Below, one piece after another: positions 1 through 8,311 of a stretch of 16,071 nucleotides of DNA. The stretch's first letter is position 1. Every line of letters begins with the position of its first letter. The notes beneath the pieces are model-generated. The model worked only from the letters and a program-made list of their open reading frames with translations. It made no database searches and was not told where the DNA came from. A program made the translations under genes and the position numbers. Source of the DNA: Oscillospiraceae bacterium (GTDB lineage Bacteria > Bacillota > Clostridia > Oscillospirales > Acutalibacteraceae); assembly GCA_003526845.1 (NCBI GenBank), contig DPVM01000011.1, forward strand, positions 99,753-115,823, in the 5' to 3' direction.

Positions 1-516
1 GGTACAGTTGCTACAGGTAGAGTTGAAAGAGGTCAGTTGAAAACAAACGATACAGTTGAAATCGTTGGTCTTGAGGAAGAAAAGAAGTCAACAGTTTGCA
101 CAGGTATCGAAATGTTCAGAAAGATTCTTGACTATGCTGAGGCTGGTGACAACATCGGTTGTCTTCTCCGTGGCGTTCAGAGAACTGACGTAAAGAGAGG
201 TCAGGTTCTTTCTGCTCCTGGTTCAATCCACCCACACACAAAGTTCACAGGCCAAGTTTATGTTCTTTCAAAGGATGAAGGCGGCCGTCACACTCCTTTC
301 TTCAACAACTATCGTCCTCAGTTCTATTTCAGAACAACTGACGTAACAGGCGTTATCACTCTTCCTGAGGGAACAGAGATGTGCATGCCTGGCGATAATG
401 TAGATATGAACGTTGAGCTCATCACTCCTATCGCTATTGAAGAAGGCCTTCGTTTCGCTATCCGTGAAGGTGGCAGAACTGTAGGTTCAGGCGTTGTTAC
501 ATCAATCAACGAGTAA
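1..516 (+). CDS. tuf: Elongation factor Tu, C-terminal part (5' end outside window)
   Basis: The reading frame is open from base 1 and ends at TAA 514-516, giving the last 171 residues of EF-Tu, the GTPase that delivers aminoacyl-tRNA to the ribosome in the cytoplasm. The first visible residues, GTVATGRVERGQL, are the start of the domain II beta-barrel. Domain III begins near HPHTKFTGQVYVL. The closing IREGGRTVGSGVVTSI segment is the nearly invariant EF-Tu C-terminus. The GTPase domain I (about 225 residues in a protein of about 400) lies to the left of the window. The gene is followed directly by a strong terminator, so it ends its transcription unit. Codons favour T- and C-ending optimal forms (GGT, CGT, CTT), as expected for a very highly expressed gene. 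Internal ATGs further downstream are not starts. Confidence 0.98.
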   Translation, partial: GTVATGRVERGQLKTNDTVEIVGLEEEKKSTVCTGIEMFRKILDYAEAGDNIGCLLRGVQRTDVKRGQVLSAPGSIHPHTKFTGQVYVLSKDEGGRHTPFFNNYRPQFYFRTTDVTGVITLPEGTEMCMPGDNVDMNVELITPIAIEEGLRFAIREGGRTVGSGVVTSINE

Positions 517-541
517 TCTTTGATTATTATTTTATTATCAT

Positions 542-572
542 AAAGAGTACATCTTCGGATGTACTCTTTTTT
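542..572 (+). terminator. Intrinsic terminator of tuf
   Basis: A 12-bp perfect stem (542-553 with 558-569) is closed by a TTCG tetraloop, flanked by C and G, and runs into a T-run (567-572). It starts 25 nt after the tuf stop codon. This is the classical factor-independent terminator with the extra-stable UUCG loop. Confidence 0.95.
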
Positions 573-618
573 GTGTATCTGTTGTTTTTGAAATTCAAGA
601 GAGAATCTATATTAACTT

Positions 619-654
619 AAAAAAACCGCCTCAACGCTAATTTGAGGCGGTTTT
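619..654 (-). terminator. Terminator of the symporter gene (bidirectional hairpin)
   Basis: A 13-bp perfect stem (622-634 with 642-654, core CCGCCTCAA/TTGAGGCGG) has a 7-nt loop. Read on the minus strand it is followed by a run of seven T (complement of A 619-625), about 36 nt after the symporter stop. On the plus strand it also carries TTTT and can act as a second stop behind tuf. Confidence 0.9.
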
Positions 655-689
655 GCTGTATTGATTGATAACTTTAATTTCTAATACAT

Positions 690-2165
690 TTATTCAATTT
701 CAATGCCGCGTGCGGCGCGCTGTTCGGCAAGCTCTTTTTCCATTTGTTCACGGTATTTTCCGTTGATTTTGTAGAAGAACATCGGGATAATGCAAAGCAA
801 AAGCGAAATTGCGGGAATTAGGCTTATAACGCTGAATATGCCGGTTCTGACAGATGCATCCATTTCAAGCGGATTTGCCGTAACTTTAGCCGAAATTGTC
901 GAAACATCAAGGTCAACAATTATATACATCAATATGATTGCAGAGGTTGCAATGGCGTTGCCGAATTTTGTTACAAAACTTTGAATTGCCGAGCCCATTC
1001 CCGTGAGCCTTACGCCTGTTTTGAGTTCCATATAGTCGAGGCAGTCGCCAACCATTGCAAATGCGCAAACATTGATTGTGCCGCATGGTATTGTCGAAAT
1101 TAAAAGCAACGGCACACAAACCCAGAAATTGTCATATCCGACAAACCACATTGCAAGCGATGAGGCTGCACCGATTAATGCGGATACAATGATGATTTGC
1201 TTGTATGAAAATCGCTTTATAAGCGGTGTGACGGCAATCATTGCACCAAACATTCCGATTGCGCTTGCAACGGACATAATTGTTGAAACAGAAGAAATGT
1301 TTGATTGCAGAGCCGCCTCAAGCTCTTTACCGGTAAGTCCCGACGGCTCCTTTCCAATGTAGAACGAATATCTCGCAACATGTACTGCGCCTGCCTGAAA
1401 CATATACCGTGCGGCTGAGAGTATTCCCATTGCTGCTGTCAACATAAGCGGCTTGCATGTGAATATTAATTTCAGCGAGCCGGGCTGACCTTTTTCACGC
1501 TTTTTCGGAATAGGAATGTTAACTCTTTCTTTCGTTTTAAAATACACTCTTACGAATAGTATGTTGCCGATTACGGAGCACACAAACGCCATGACCGTGT
1601 ATTTTGTTTTTTCAAGCTCCGTGCCTGAGAGATTGAGCTTAGGCAAAATAAAACCGAGCGCCATAAACATTGCCATAGGTATCGCAGAGCCTACACCGTT
1701 AAATGTTCTTGCCTTTGATATAATCGAGCCGCGCTCGTCGGCATTTGGCGTCATTGCGTTTGGCAGGCTCCAAAACGGAACATCCGACGAAGTGTAAATC
1801 ATACCCCACGCAACATAAGTAACACCGGCGTATATCATTTTTTGTGTTGTTGATAAATCAGGTGCGTAAAAAAGAAAAAATGTGAGTATCGCAACCGGTA
1901 TCGGCGTGAAAAGCAAATATGTTCGCATTTTGCCGTGTTTCGGGTTGGCGTGGTCCATAATGTAACCCATAATCGGGTCATTGATTGCGTCCCAAATTCG
2001 CGCCAAAAGCATAAGCATAAGCACAAAAATAGGCGTTACCTTTAATACATTAAGATAAAAGTCCGAAATATATGAGCTCATAATTCCGTAAACCATACCT
2101 TGACCGAGTGCGCCGACAGCATACGCCATCCACTCGTTCTTCTTTACATAGTTTCGCGACTCCAT
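690..2165 (-). CDS. GPH-family sugar:cation symporter (MelB-like, MFS)
   Basis: This 491-residue polytopic membrane protein belongs to the glycoside-pentoside-hexuronide:cation symporter family, whose members import sugars or uronides with Na+ or H+. The family signature lies at about residues 58-71 (WDAINDPIMGYIMD). Its two aspartates, D59 and D63, correspond to the cation-site aspartates of E. coli MelB (D55 and D59). It is followed by the usual loop HGKMRTYLLF. About twelve hydrophobic segments are visible, with the basic central loop KTKERVNIPIPKKREKG between the two halves, and GDCLDYMELKTGVR in the second half is also typical of the family. An in-frame ATG exists 36 nt upstream, but the start used here (ATG 2165-2163) has GGAGG (complement of 2173-2177) at 7-nt spacing, whereas the upstream one has none. 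The substrate cannot be told: no glycosidase or sugar-catabolic gene lies next to it in the window. It is transcribed alone, divergently from the protease gene. Confidence 0.92.
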   Translation of the reverse strand: MESRNYVKKNEWMAYAVGALGQGMVYGIMSSYISDFYLNVLKVTPIFVLMLMLLARIWDAINDPIMGYIMDHANPKHGKMRTYLLFTPIPVAILTFFLFYAPDLSTTQKMIYAGVTYVAWGMIYTSSDVPFWSLPNAMTPNADERGSIISKARTFNGVGSAIPMAMFMALGFILPKLNLSGTELEKTKYTVMAFVCSVIGNILFVRVYFKTKERVNIPIPKKREKGQPGSLKLIFTCKPLMLTAAMGILSAARYMFQAGAVHVARYSFYIGKEPSGLTGKELEAALQSNISSVSTIMSVASAIGMFGAMIAVTPLIKRFSYKQIIIVSALIGAASSLAMWFVGYDNFWVCVPLLLISTIPCGTINVCAFAMVGDCLDYMELKTGVRLTGMGSAIQSFVTKFGNAIATSAIILMYIIVDLDVSTISAKVTANPLEMDASVRTGIFSVISLIPAISLLLCIIPMFFYKINGKYREQMEKELAEQRAARGIEIE

Positions 2166-2223
2166 TAAAAAACCTCCGTATTTCCTGTTGATTAATAACA
2201 AAAAACATTTTATAATACTAAGG

Positions 2224-2261
2224 TAACATATTTTTATAGATTAAGTCAATAAAATATGTTA
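2224..2261. promoter_or_regulatory. Candidate operator: 11-bp inverted repeat in the divergent promoter region
   Basis: TAACATATTTT (2224-2234) and AAAATATGTTA (2251-2261) form a perfect inverted repeat with a 16-bp spacer. The spacer contains, on the minus strand, TTGACT (complement of 2244-2249), a plausible -35 for the symporter; its -10 is poor. The right arm runs into an extended -10 of the plus-strand promoter. A dimeric repressor or activator bound here could control both divergent genes. That the repeat is an operator is inference; AT-rich DNA produces such repeats more easily than average DNA. Confidence 0.45.
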
Positions 2262-2265
2262 TAAT
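2257..2265 (+). promoter_or_regulatory. Extended -10 promoter for the protease gene
   Basis: TGTTATAAT (2257-2265) is a perfect extended -10 element (TGnTATAAT). The -35 position 17 nt upstream (2237-2242, TAGATT) is weak, which an extended -10 can tolerate. Transcription would start near 2272 and give a leader of about 58 nt. A second TATAAT at 2283-2288 is an alternative without a -35. Confidence 0.55.
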
Positions 2266-2329
2266 AATACAAAAAATTATTATATAATTAACAACAAATT
2301 ATCGAATATGTATAAAAGGAGGAGCAAAT

Positions 2330-5300
2330 ATGGCAAAACGAAAAAAATATGCCCTGATAATTTTGGCAGTGATTGTCATGCTTGCCTTTTCCTTTGTCGG
2401 CTTTTTCGCTCTCAATAATCAAAGCGATTCGCCTGAAAACACTTTCAAATCGGATTTGCAGTCAATTGCCTCCGAGTATGACACTGCCGATAAGTTCAAT
2501 AACAAAGATAAGTTTGCGCTTTGCCGTCTTATTGTTTCTGATTATAACGGTGACACCTTCGGCGCTGTGAAATCAGCCGTAGACAGCAAGCATAATATTG
2601 CCGTTTTGCAGTATGAAACGCAAACAGACGCAAAAAATGCGTATAATAAAATAAAAAAAGCAGGGCTTACCGTTGACGCCGATTGCCCGGTTGAGCTTGA
2701 CGAAACTCAATCGTATGATAAGTGCGAAATTTCTCCTGCCGCGTCGCAAAAGGTCGGCTTTAATACATATTTAAACAATTTCAAAATGAATAAAGAGGAT
2801 GTCCTTGTTGCTGTCATTGATTCAAGTGTTATGACCACCCACCCTGCTTTAAGCGGCAGATTTTATAATGACGGCTACGATTTTTCGGCGGACGGATACG
2901 AAAATGCCGTTTTTCGCAATTCGTTTACCGCCGATAAATATTTTCATTCAACATTCGTTTCGGGAATTATTGCCAATAATACCGCCGACAATGTAAAAAT
3001 CGTGCCGTACAAGGTGTTCACCGAGGCTACGGGTTACGCAACTGCGTCAAATGTAATCGCCGCCATAAACGATGCGGTCGATTTGGGCGTTGATGTAATC
3101 AATCTTTCACTTACCTCAACAGACAGCGCAAGCGCATATTATAAGGCTGTTCAAAATGCAATCGGTGCAGGCGTTTGTGTTTGCGCAAGCGCAGGCAACA
3201 ACGCGGTTGATGCCTCAAAATATTATCCTGCCGCAACCGACGGCACAATTACTGTCAGCGCGCTTAACAGCAAATTTGAAAAAATTGCCTCGTATTCCAA
3301 TTACGGCGACTGTGTTGATTTTTGCGCTCCCGGCTCAAAAATTATGTCCTCCGTTGTGCTTGACGACGGCACGGCAGGCTATGAACAATACAGCGGCACC
3401 TCCGCGGCTTGCCCGTATATTGCTGCTGCGTGCGCAGATATAAAAAGTATGAACAAATTGCTCTCACGCGACGATGTGTATAAAATTTTAAACGATTTCA
3501 GCGTCGATTACGGCGACGAGGGTTTCGATATTTACTACGGCAACGGTTTGCCTGATATTTCAAAAATCGTTTATACAGATAACGAATGTTATTCTTATTC
3601 CTTGCCGCAGGGCGAGCTGACTCTCACCAAGGGCGTTGATTATACACAGTCAAACCGCCCGTGGAGGCTGTTCGACAGCAAAATTATCTCCGTCAATGTC
3701 GAAAAATCGGTTTCGTCAATCGGCGATTGGACTTTTTACAATATGTCAAATGCCGATTTTACTTTCGCCGGCGATTATATCTCTGTCGGCGAGAGTGCAT
3801 TTTTAGGTTGTTCGCGCCTTGACTCGTTCACATTCGGCGATAACATTTCATATATCGGCGAGGACGCTTTTGTCGATACCGCGAACGGCTTTGTCATTAA
3901 CGGCTATAGAAATACCGCGGCGGAAAGCTACGCCGCTATTGAAAATATCAAATTCAATATTATCGGCTGTAAGCACAATTATCTCGCCGAAATAATCGAG
4001 CCTACCGATTCATCGCCCGGCAGTACGCTTTATACCTGCTCTGTCTGCGGCGACAGCTACAGCGGTGACTATATCAAAACAATGGTTGTTTCAAGCGGCA
4101 AATGCGGCGACGGTATGACATATTCGCTTAATAATATCGGCACGCTCACATTGAGCGGAGCAGGGGAAATGTATGATTATTCGTCATCTTTGCCGCCATG
4201 GCAAGTCTATTCCAAGCAAATCAAAATTCTTGCCGTTTCAAGCGGAATAACAAAAATTTCGCCGTTCGCATTTTACGGTTGTGAGTCGCTGAGTGAAATC
4301 AAGTCATCGTCCGAAAACCTTAAAGCGATTAACAAAAGCCTTTATGATTCAACCGGCAGTGAGTTGATTTTGGCGGTTAAGGACACACCCGGATGTTACA
4401 CAATGCCGCAAGGAGTGAAAAAACTCAATTCAACCGCGTTTTTGGCACTCGGCAGTTTTACTCTTATTCCAAATGACAATTTCACTGTCGCATCGTCCGT
4501 TGTTTATGACAAATCGGGCAATATCGTTGCGGCTTTGCCGTCGTACAAAACGCAGGTTTTGACAGTAAGCGACAATATTTCAATCAATGATTACGCCTTT
4601 ATTCTCAGCGAATATCCGCAAACGGTGCGCAATTATTGCGACACGCTTTCCGTCGGCAAATATTCGCTCGGATACTCGTTTAACGGCGCATTTCAAAAAA
4701 ATGATTTCACATATTACGGCTATGTCGATGCCCCTGCATATACTTATTGTGTTGAAAACGGCTTTGCAGTCAATCTTTTGAATGCAGGCAACTGCGGCGA
4801 GAACGCAAAATGGTATTTCAACACTCAAACAAAGTCACTCAAAATCAGCGGCAGCGGCGATATGACCGTTTATAAAAATGCCGCTTTTGTTCCGTGGCAT
4901 GATTATATCGGCGAAATTATTTCCCTGGAAATCGATGATGACATTACTGCGCTTTCACCTTATGCATTTTATGGCGCGTCGGCAATGAAAAGTCTCAAAA
5001 TGCCGCTTTCAATTGCAGCACCCACATCAAACACCGTTTGGTATTCCTGCAACGCAATAGAAAGTATTGAGCTGACTCTCGGCAGCGGAACGATGCCTGA
5101 CTACGGCGCATACAATTCATCAAAAATTTATACATATTCGCCTTGGTACATCAGCCGCGAAAGCATAAAATCGTTTTCGATTGATAAAAATGTCGCTAAA
5201 ATCGGCAGCTACGCCTTTAGAGGGTGCGACGGCATTACCTCCGTCACGCTTGACAAGTGCGACAATATCGGAAAATATGCGTTTTATGATTGTAAAAATC

Positions 5301-6334
5301 TGACCGATTTTACAATAACTTCAAAAACAACAACAATTTTCTCCAATGCGGTTTTTGCTTATTCCTCTGCTGCACCCGAAAACATATGTCTTTATGCATA
5401 CAGTGATTCAACAGCCGCCGATTATGCCAAAAAAATGAAATTGAATTTTTCATCTCTCGGCTGTGACCACACAAGGGGATATGTTGCCGAGGGCGTGCGC
5501 GCCTCCTGCTGTTACGATTGTGATGTTTCGTATTATTGCAAGGATTGCAACGCGCTTATTTATAAGGAATTTATAAAAGCCGCCTTAAACGGTCACCATG
5601 TCAAGGGCAGAGTTGTAACCACCGAGGGCAAGGCGATTTATGACGCGCTTGTTTATGTTGACGGCTCGCTTGCCGCCGTTACAAATCATTTCGGCTATTT
5701 TGTGCTCGACAATGTTTTGTGCGAGGTTGAGCACACTGTCGAAATCAAAAAGCACGACAAAACGATTGCCTCAACAGTTGTGAATACAAATAAGCACAAC
5801 AGAAGCGGCACGATTGTCATTAAATACGGCAATTTTCTTGATGATAACATTGTCAACGGCAAGGATTTTGCACTTGCCCTTCATTCCGGCTATACCGATA
5901 CCGAACTTATCGACCTCGGCTATATCAGCGGCGAAAAATTCGATATTAAAAACGGCTACGATGTTCAGGTTGTTCCGAATGTTATGAATTCCGATAATGA
6001 GCCTAAAGCGGATTCCGACTATTCGCGAACATTCACCTCACAGGTTTATCTCGGCAGGGAATATACCGTCACCGAGTGCGGCTTTATCTACGGCAAAAAT
6101 ATGGACAGTGATATGCTCACTCTCGAAAATGTCGGCAAAACAAACTCCGGCGGCTATGTTGTTAAATGCAATTCGCAAAGTATGCAGGGCGTTTACGACA
6201 CACGCTTTACGGCATATTTCAACTACGGCTCGTCCTCTAAAACAGGCACAGTGTCGGCAAAGTTTTATATCAAATACACAAACGGCGTCAAAACATATGT
6301 TTCATACGGCGACGCCTCAAGCTATACATATTGA
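2330..6334 (+). CDS. Secreted/anchored subtilisin-like (S8) serine protease with BspA-type leucine-rich repeats
   Basis: This is a 1334-residue extracytoplasmic protein with AAGGAGG (2316-2322) 7 nt before the ATG. Residues 7-28 are a hydrophobic signal or anchor helix after KRKK, with no clear AxA cleavage site. Residues 60-125 (ALCRLIV... NIAVLQYE) resemble an I9-type propeptide. The S8 domain spans about 150-410: Asp164 (VAVIDSS), His206 (HSTFVSG, where HGTHVAG is usual), oxyanion Asn290 (ASAGNN) and Ser358 (GTSAACPYIA). The catalytic set is complete, so it should be active. Residues 450-1040 carry LRR_5/BspA-like repeats (SIGDWTFY, ISPFAFYGC, IGSYAFRGC) with two copies of a GxCGxxxxY/W...L.ISG.G.M module (591-650 and 820-880). 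CxxC patches occur at 570-573 and 1060-1073. A carboxypeptidase-regulatory-like beta domain lies at about 1089-1165, a degenerate dockerin-like calcium loop at 1166-1180 (DDNIVNGKDF), and a C-terminal beta domain at 1205-1334. No LPxTG motif is present. The substrate is unknown. Confidence 0.88.
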   Translation: MAKRKKYALIILAVIVMLAFSFVGFFALNNQSDSPENTFKSDLQSIASEYDTADKFNNKDKFALCRLIVSDYNGDTFGAVKSAVDSKHNIAVLQYETQTDAKNAYNKIKKAGLTVDADCPVELDETQSYDKCEISPAASQKVGFNTYLNNFKMNKEDVLVAVIDSSVMTTHPALSGRFYNDGYDFSADGYENAVFRNSFTADKYFHSTFVSGIIANNTADNVKIVPYKVFTEATGYATASNVIAAINDAVDLGVDVINLSLTSTDSASAYYKAVQNAIGAGVCVCASAGNNAVDASKYYPAATDGTITVSALNSKFEKIASYSNYGDCVDFCAPGSKIMSSVVLDDGTAGYEQYSGTSAACPYIAAACADIKSMNKLLSRDDVYKILNDFSVDYGDEGFDIYYGNGLPDISKIVYTDNECYSYSLPQGELTLTKGVDYTQSNRPWRLFDSKIISVNVEKSVSSIGDWTFYNMSNADFTFAGDYISVGESAFLGCSRLDSFTFGDNISYIGEDAFVDTANGFVINGYRNTAAESYAAIENIKFNIIGCKHNYLAEIIEPTDSSPGSTLYTCSVCGDSYSGDYIKTMVVSSGKCGDGMTYSLNNIGTLTLSGAGEMYDYSSSLPPWQVYSKQIKILAVSSGITKISPFAFYGCESLSEIKSSSENLKAINKSLYDSTGSELILAVKDTPGCYTMPQGVKKLNSTAFLALGSFTLIPNDNFTVASSVVYDKSGNIVAALPSYKTQVLTVSDNISINDYAFILSEYPQTVRNYCDTLSVGKYSLGYSFNGAFQKNDFTYYGYVDAPAYTYCVENGFAVNLLNAGNCGENAKWYFNTQTKSLKISGSGDMTVYKNAAFVPWHDYIGEIISLEIDDDITALSPYAFYGASAMKSLKMPLSIAAPTSNTVWYSCNAIESIELTLGSGTMPDYGAYNSSKIYTYSPWYISRESIKSFSIDKNVAKIGSYAFRGCDGITSVTLDKCDNIGKYAFYDCKNLTDFTITSKTTTIFSNAVFAYSSAAPENICLYAYSDSTAADYAKKMKLNFSSLGCDHTRGYVAEGVRASCCYDCDVSYYCKDCNALIYKEFIKAALNGHHVKGRVVTTEGKAIYDALVYVDGSLAAVTNHFGYFVLDNVLCEVEHTVEIKKHDKTIASTVVNTNKHNRSGTIVIKYGNFLDDNIVNGKDFALALHSGYTDTELIDLGYISGEKFDIKNGYDVQVVPNVMNSDNEPKADSDYSRTFTSQVYLGREYTVTECGFIYGKNMDSDMLTLENVGKTNSGGYVVKCNSQSMQGVYDTRFTAYFNYGSSSKTGTVSAKFYIKYTNGVKTYVSYGDASSYTY

Positions 6335-6348
6335 TTTAAGGAGAAAAA

Positions 6349-6801
6349 GTGGTTAACATTTTAGTCAGTGCCTGTCTTTTAGGTGTAAATTGCAAATATA
6401 ACGGCAATAATAATTACAACGAAGATGTGTTGAAACTGAAAAAATATTTCAATATCATTCCCGTTTGCCCCGAGGTTTTCGGCGGACTGCCGACTCCGCG
6501 CACACCGTCCGAAATTTGCGGCGACCGAGTTGTTTCAAAAGACGGAGTTGATGTCACCACCGCTTTTACCGACGGTGCGGAAAAAACACTCTATATCGCT
6601 CGGGAGAAAAATTGCCCCGCCGCTCTTTTAAAGGAACGCTCGCCGTCCTGCGGATGCGGCAAAATTTATGACGGCTCGTTCACCTCAAATCTTGTTGACG
6701 GCAACGGAATCACAGCCGAATTGTTGATAAATAACGATATTTGCGTTTTCGGCGAGGGTCAAATCAATAAATTGCTTCAACTATATTCCGATGTTTATTG
6801 A
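6349..6801 (+). CDS. DUF523 family protein
   Basis: This 150-residue cytoplasmic protein matches DUF523: the N-terminal SACLLGVNCKYNG, then CPEVFGGLPTPRTPSEI and the cysteine-rich KERSPSCGCGKIYDG are the three conserved blocks of that family, and the length (about 145-160) is normal. The biochemical function of the family is not established as far as I know; the conserved cysteines suggest metal or sulfur chemistry, but that is inference. The start is GTG (6349-6351), with AAGGAG at 6338-6343 (5-nt spacing), 14 nt after the protease stop. The two genes are therefore probably cotranscribed, although no functional link is obvious. The stop codon TGA (6799-6801) lies inside the -35 box of the promoter for the next gene, and no terminator separates them. 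Confidence 0.9.
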   Translation: MVNILVSACLLGVNCKYNGNNNYNEDVLKLKKYFNIIPVCPEVFGGLPTPRTPSEICGDRVVSKDGVDVTTAFTDGAEKTLYIAREKNCPAALLKERSPSCGCGKIYDGSFTSNLVDGNGITAELLINNDICVFGEGQINKLLQLYSDVY

Positions 6802-6826
6802 CTTTGAGTGCCTGTTGAATTATAAT
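6798..6826 (+). promoter_or_regulatory. Sigma-A promoter of the lipoprotein gene
   Basis: TTGACT (6798-6803), a 17-nt spacer, then TATAAT (6821-6826). Predicted start near 6833, leader about 29 nt. The -35 box overlaps the DUF523 stop codon. Confidence 0.8.
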
Positions 6827-6861
6827 ATCTTTATATTTCGACTTATCGAAAGGGTTATTTT

Positions 6862-7377
6862 ATGAAAAAGGTTTTAGCATTAATTTTCACATGCTGCGTC
6901 ATTGTCGGTGTTTTCACCGCTTGCTCCTCAAAATCGGATAAAGGGAATACAACTTCATCAACTGCACCTGCCTCAACGGTCACAACTATTCCTACCAAGC
7001 AGGCAAAGGTTAATGATTCCGACGCAATAAGCCTAATTCAAAGCTATTCTCGAAAAGAGCTTGGCTTGACTAAGGACGAATACGATAAATGCACATTTAT
7101 GGTGAATTCATCGGGCAAAACAGTTTCGGGCAAAAAAGGCTACTATATTCTCGTTACGGCAGGCATCAAAAAATCCGCAGGCAAAAACGATAAGGGTCAG
7201 CAACTCACGACAATCGACGCTGTCGGCAATTACTATATCAGCTTTGACGGCAAGGAAATTTTGCGCGAGGTTATCGACAAAAACGGCAACGCTTCATATA
7301 AAAATATGGATGTTAAAAAAGTTCCAACCTCAAAAACGGCAAACCATGTCCACGAGGACGAAACAACAAAAAAATAA
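6862..7377 (+). CDS. Small lipoprotein of unknown function
   Basis: A 171-residue protein with a lipoprotein signal peptide: KK at positions 2-3, a hydrophobic core at 4-18, and lipobox-like FTA-C with Cys21 as the lipidated residue. Phe at -3 is unusual but Val is at -4. A Ser/Thr-rich linker (22-46) follows, typical of lipoproteins spanning the cell wall, then a domain of about 110 residues (50-160) with YYILVTAG, GNYYISFDG and KEILREVID strands that look like a small beta-rich fold. The tail is Thr/Lys-rich with HVHEDE, which might bind metal (inference). I do not recognise the family. AAAGGG (6849-6854) is 7 nt before the ATG. It has its own promoter and terminator and so forms a single-gene unit. 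It should sit on the outer face of the cytoplasmic membrane. Confidence 0.85.
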   Translation: MKKVLALIFTCCVIVGVFTACSSKSDKGNTTSSTAPASTVTTIPTKQAKVNDSDAISLIQSYSRKELGLTKDEYDKCTFMVNSSGKTVSGKKGYYILVTAGIKKSAGKNDKGQQLTTIDAVGNYYISFDGKEILREVIDKNGNASYKNMDVKKVPTSKTANHVHEDETTKK

Positions 7378-7380
7378 TTT

Positions 7381-7410
7381 AAGCCGCACGCTTTATCCGT
7401 GCGGCATTTT
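7381..7410 (+). terminator. Intrinsic terminator of the lipoprotein gene
   Basis: An 8-bp perfect stem GCCGCACG/CGTGCGGC (7383-7390 with 7398-7405) has a 7-nt loop and is followed by ATTTTT. It begins 3 nt after the stop codon. It lies only about 30 nt before nudC, so nudC may depend on read-through. Confidence 0.9.
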
Positions 7411-7439
7411 TCTCGCTTTGGCTTATTAAACGGTGTGTT

Positions 7440-8243
7440 ATGATTCAAAATATTAATGCAAAATTTGACAATCAATTTAAAAATGTATCTCCGCGCGGCG
7501 ATGATTATGCGCTTTGCTTTAATTCGCGCCGCGTTTTGCTTTCACTTTATGACAACACAATTTCACTGCCCACGGTCAATCAGACCGACGGTGTGATTGT
7601 CTATCTTTTTTCGCTCGGCGGCAAAAATTATTTTTTGTGCAAATCAAGCGAGCGCGGCGACTTTAAATATTGTGATTACAAAGTCCTGCGCACCGCCCGA
7701 CCGAAAGAACTTGCATTCGCCGCGGTGACTGCGTTTCACCTTAACAATTGGTATAATGACAATCGCTTTTGCGGCAGATGCGGCGCGGCAATGCGTTTGA
7801 GCCCGACAGAGCGCGCAATGGTATGCGATTGCGGCAATATCGTCTATCCGCGCATTTCTCCTGCCGTTATCGTTGCGATAATTTCGCACGGCAAAATTTG
7901 CCTTACAAAATACAATCGTCCCGGTGCGCATTGGGCGCTTGTTGCCGGTTTTTGCGAAATCGGCGAAACTGCGGAGCAAACCGTTCACCGCGAGGTTTTT
8001 GAAGAAACGGGGCTTAAAGTCAAAAATTTGAGATACTACAAATCACAGCCGTGGGGCTTCACCTCAACGCTCCTGTACGGCTTTTATTGCGAGGTTGACG
8101 GCGACGATACTGTAAATGTCGACAATTTTGAGCTTAAAGAGGGCAAATGGTTTTTACCTGACGAAATCACATTCGACGATGACGATTTGTCGCTTACACG
8201 CGAAATGATAGACAATTTTAAACGCGGAAAAATCAATATGTAA
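7440..8243 (+). CDS. nudC: NAD(H) pyrophosphatase / RNA deNADding Nudix hydrolase
   Basis: This 267-residue protein has the NudC architecture. The N-terminal domain is followed by a zinc ribbon (C111-x2-C114 ... C129, C131) and then a Nudix domain. The Nudix box at residues 170-192 (GFCEIGETAEQTVHREVFEETGL) fits GX5EX7REUXEEXGU exactly. It is followed by SQPWGF at 202-207, the NADH-specific SQPW motif. The enzymes hydrolyse NADH/NAD+ to NMN(H) and AMP, and characterised NudC proteins also remove NAD caps from RNA. The second zinc half is CDC rather than CxxC, one residue shorter than in E. coli NudC. The ribosome site is weak (GGTG at 7432-7435), and no promoter is evident in the 34 nt after the preceding terminator; expression by read-through, or from a promoter inside the upstream gene, is likely. 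A hairpin shared with the convergent minus-strand operon follows the stop. Confidence 0.93.
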   Translation: MIQNINAKFDNQFKNVSPRGDDYALCFNSRRVLLSLYDNTISLPTVNQTDGVIVYLFSLGGKNYFLCKSSERGDFKYCDYKVLRTARPKELAFAAVTAFHLNNWYNDNRFCGRCGAAMRLSPTERAMVCDCGNIVYPRISPAVIVAIISHGKICLTKYNRPGAHWALVAGFCEIGETAEQTVHREVFEETGLKVKNLRYYKSQPWGFTSTLLYGFYCEVDGDDTVNVDNFELKEGKWFLPDEITFDDDDLSLTREMIDNFKRGKINM

Positions 8244-8255
8244 TTTTACAAATCA

Positions 8256-8284
8256 AAACGGCGCAGTGCTTTACTGTGCCGTTT
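8256..8284. terminator. Hairpin between convergent genes, probable bidirectional terminator
   Basis: A 12-bp stem (8256-8267 with 8273-8284, one G-T pair) has a 5-nt loop and lies between the ends of nudC and the minus-strand membrane-protein gene. T-runs are short on both sides (GTTTATTG on plus, GTTTTGATTTG on minus), so efficiency may be moderate. Confidence 0.7.
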
Positions 8285-8311
8285 ATTGTTGTATTATTGT
8301 TTGCTGTTGTG

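Noticed and set aside
2166..2201. Upstream in-frame ATG for the symporter
   Set aside because: GGAGG falls inside this extension and fits the ATG at 2165; the extension itself has no ribosome site.
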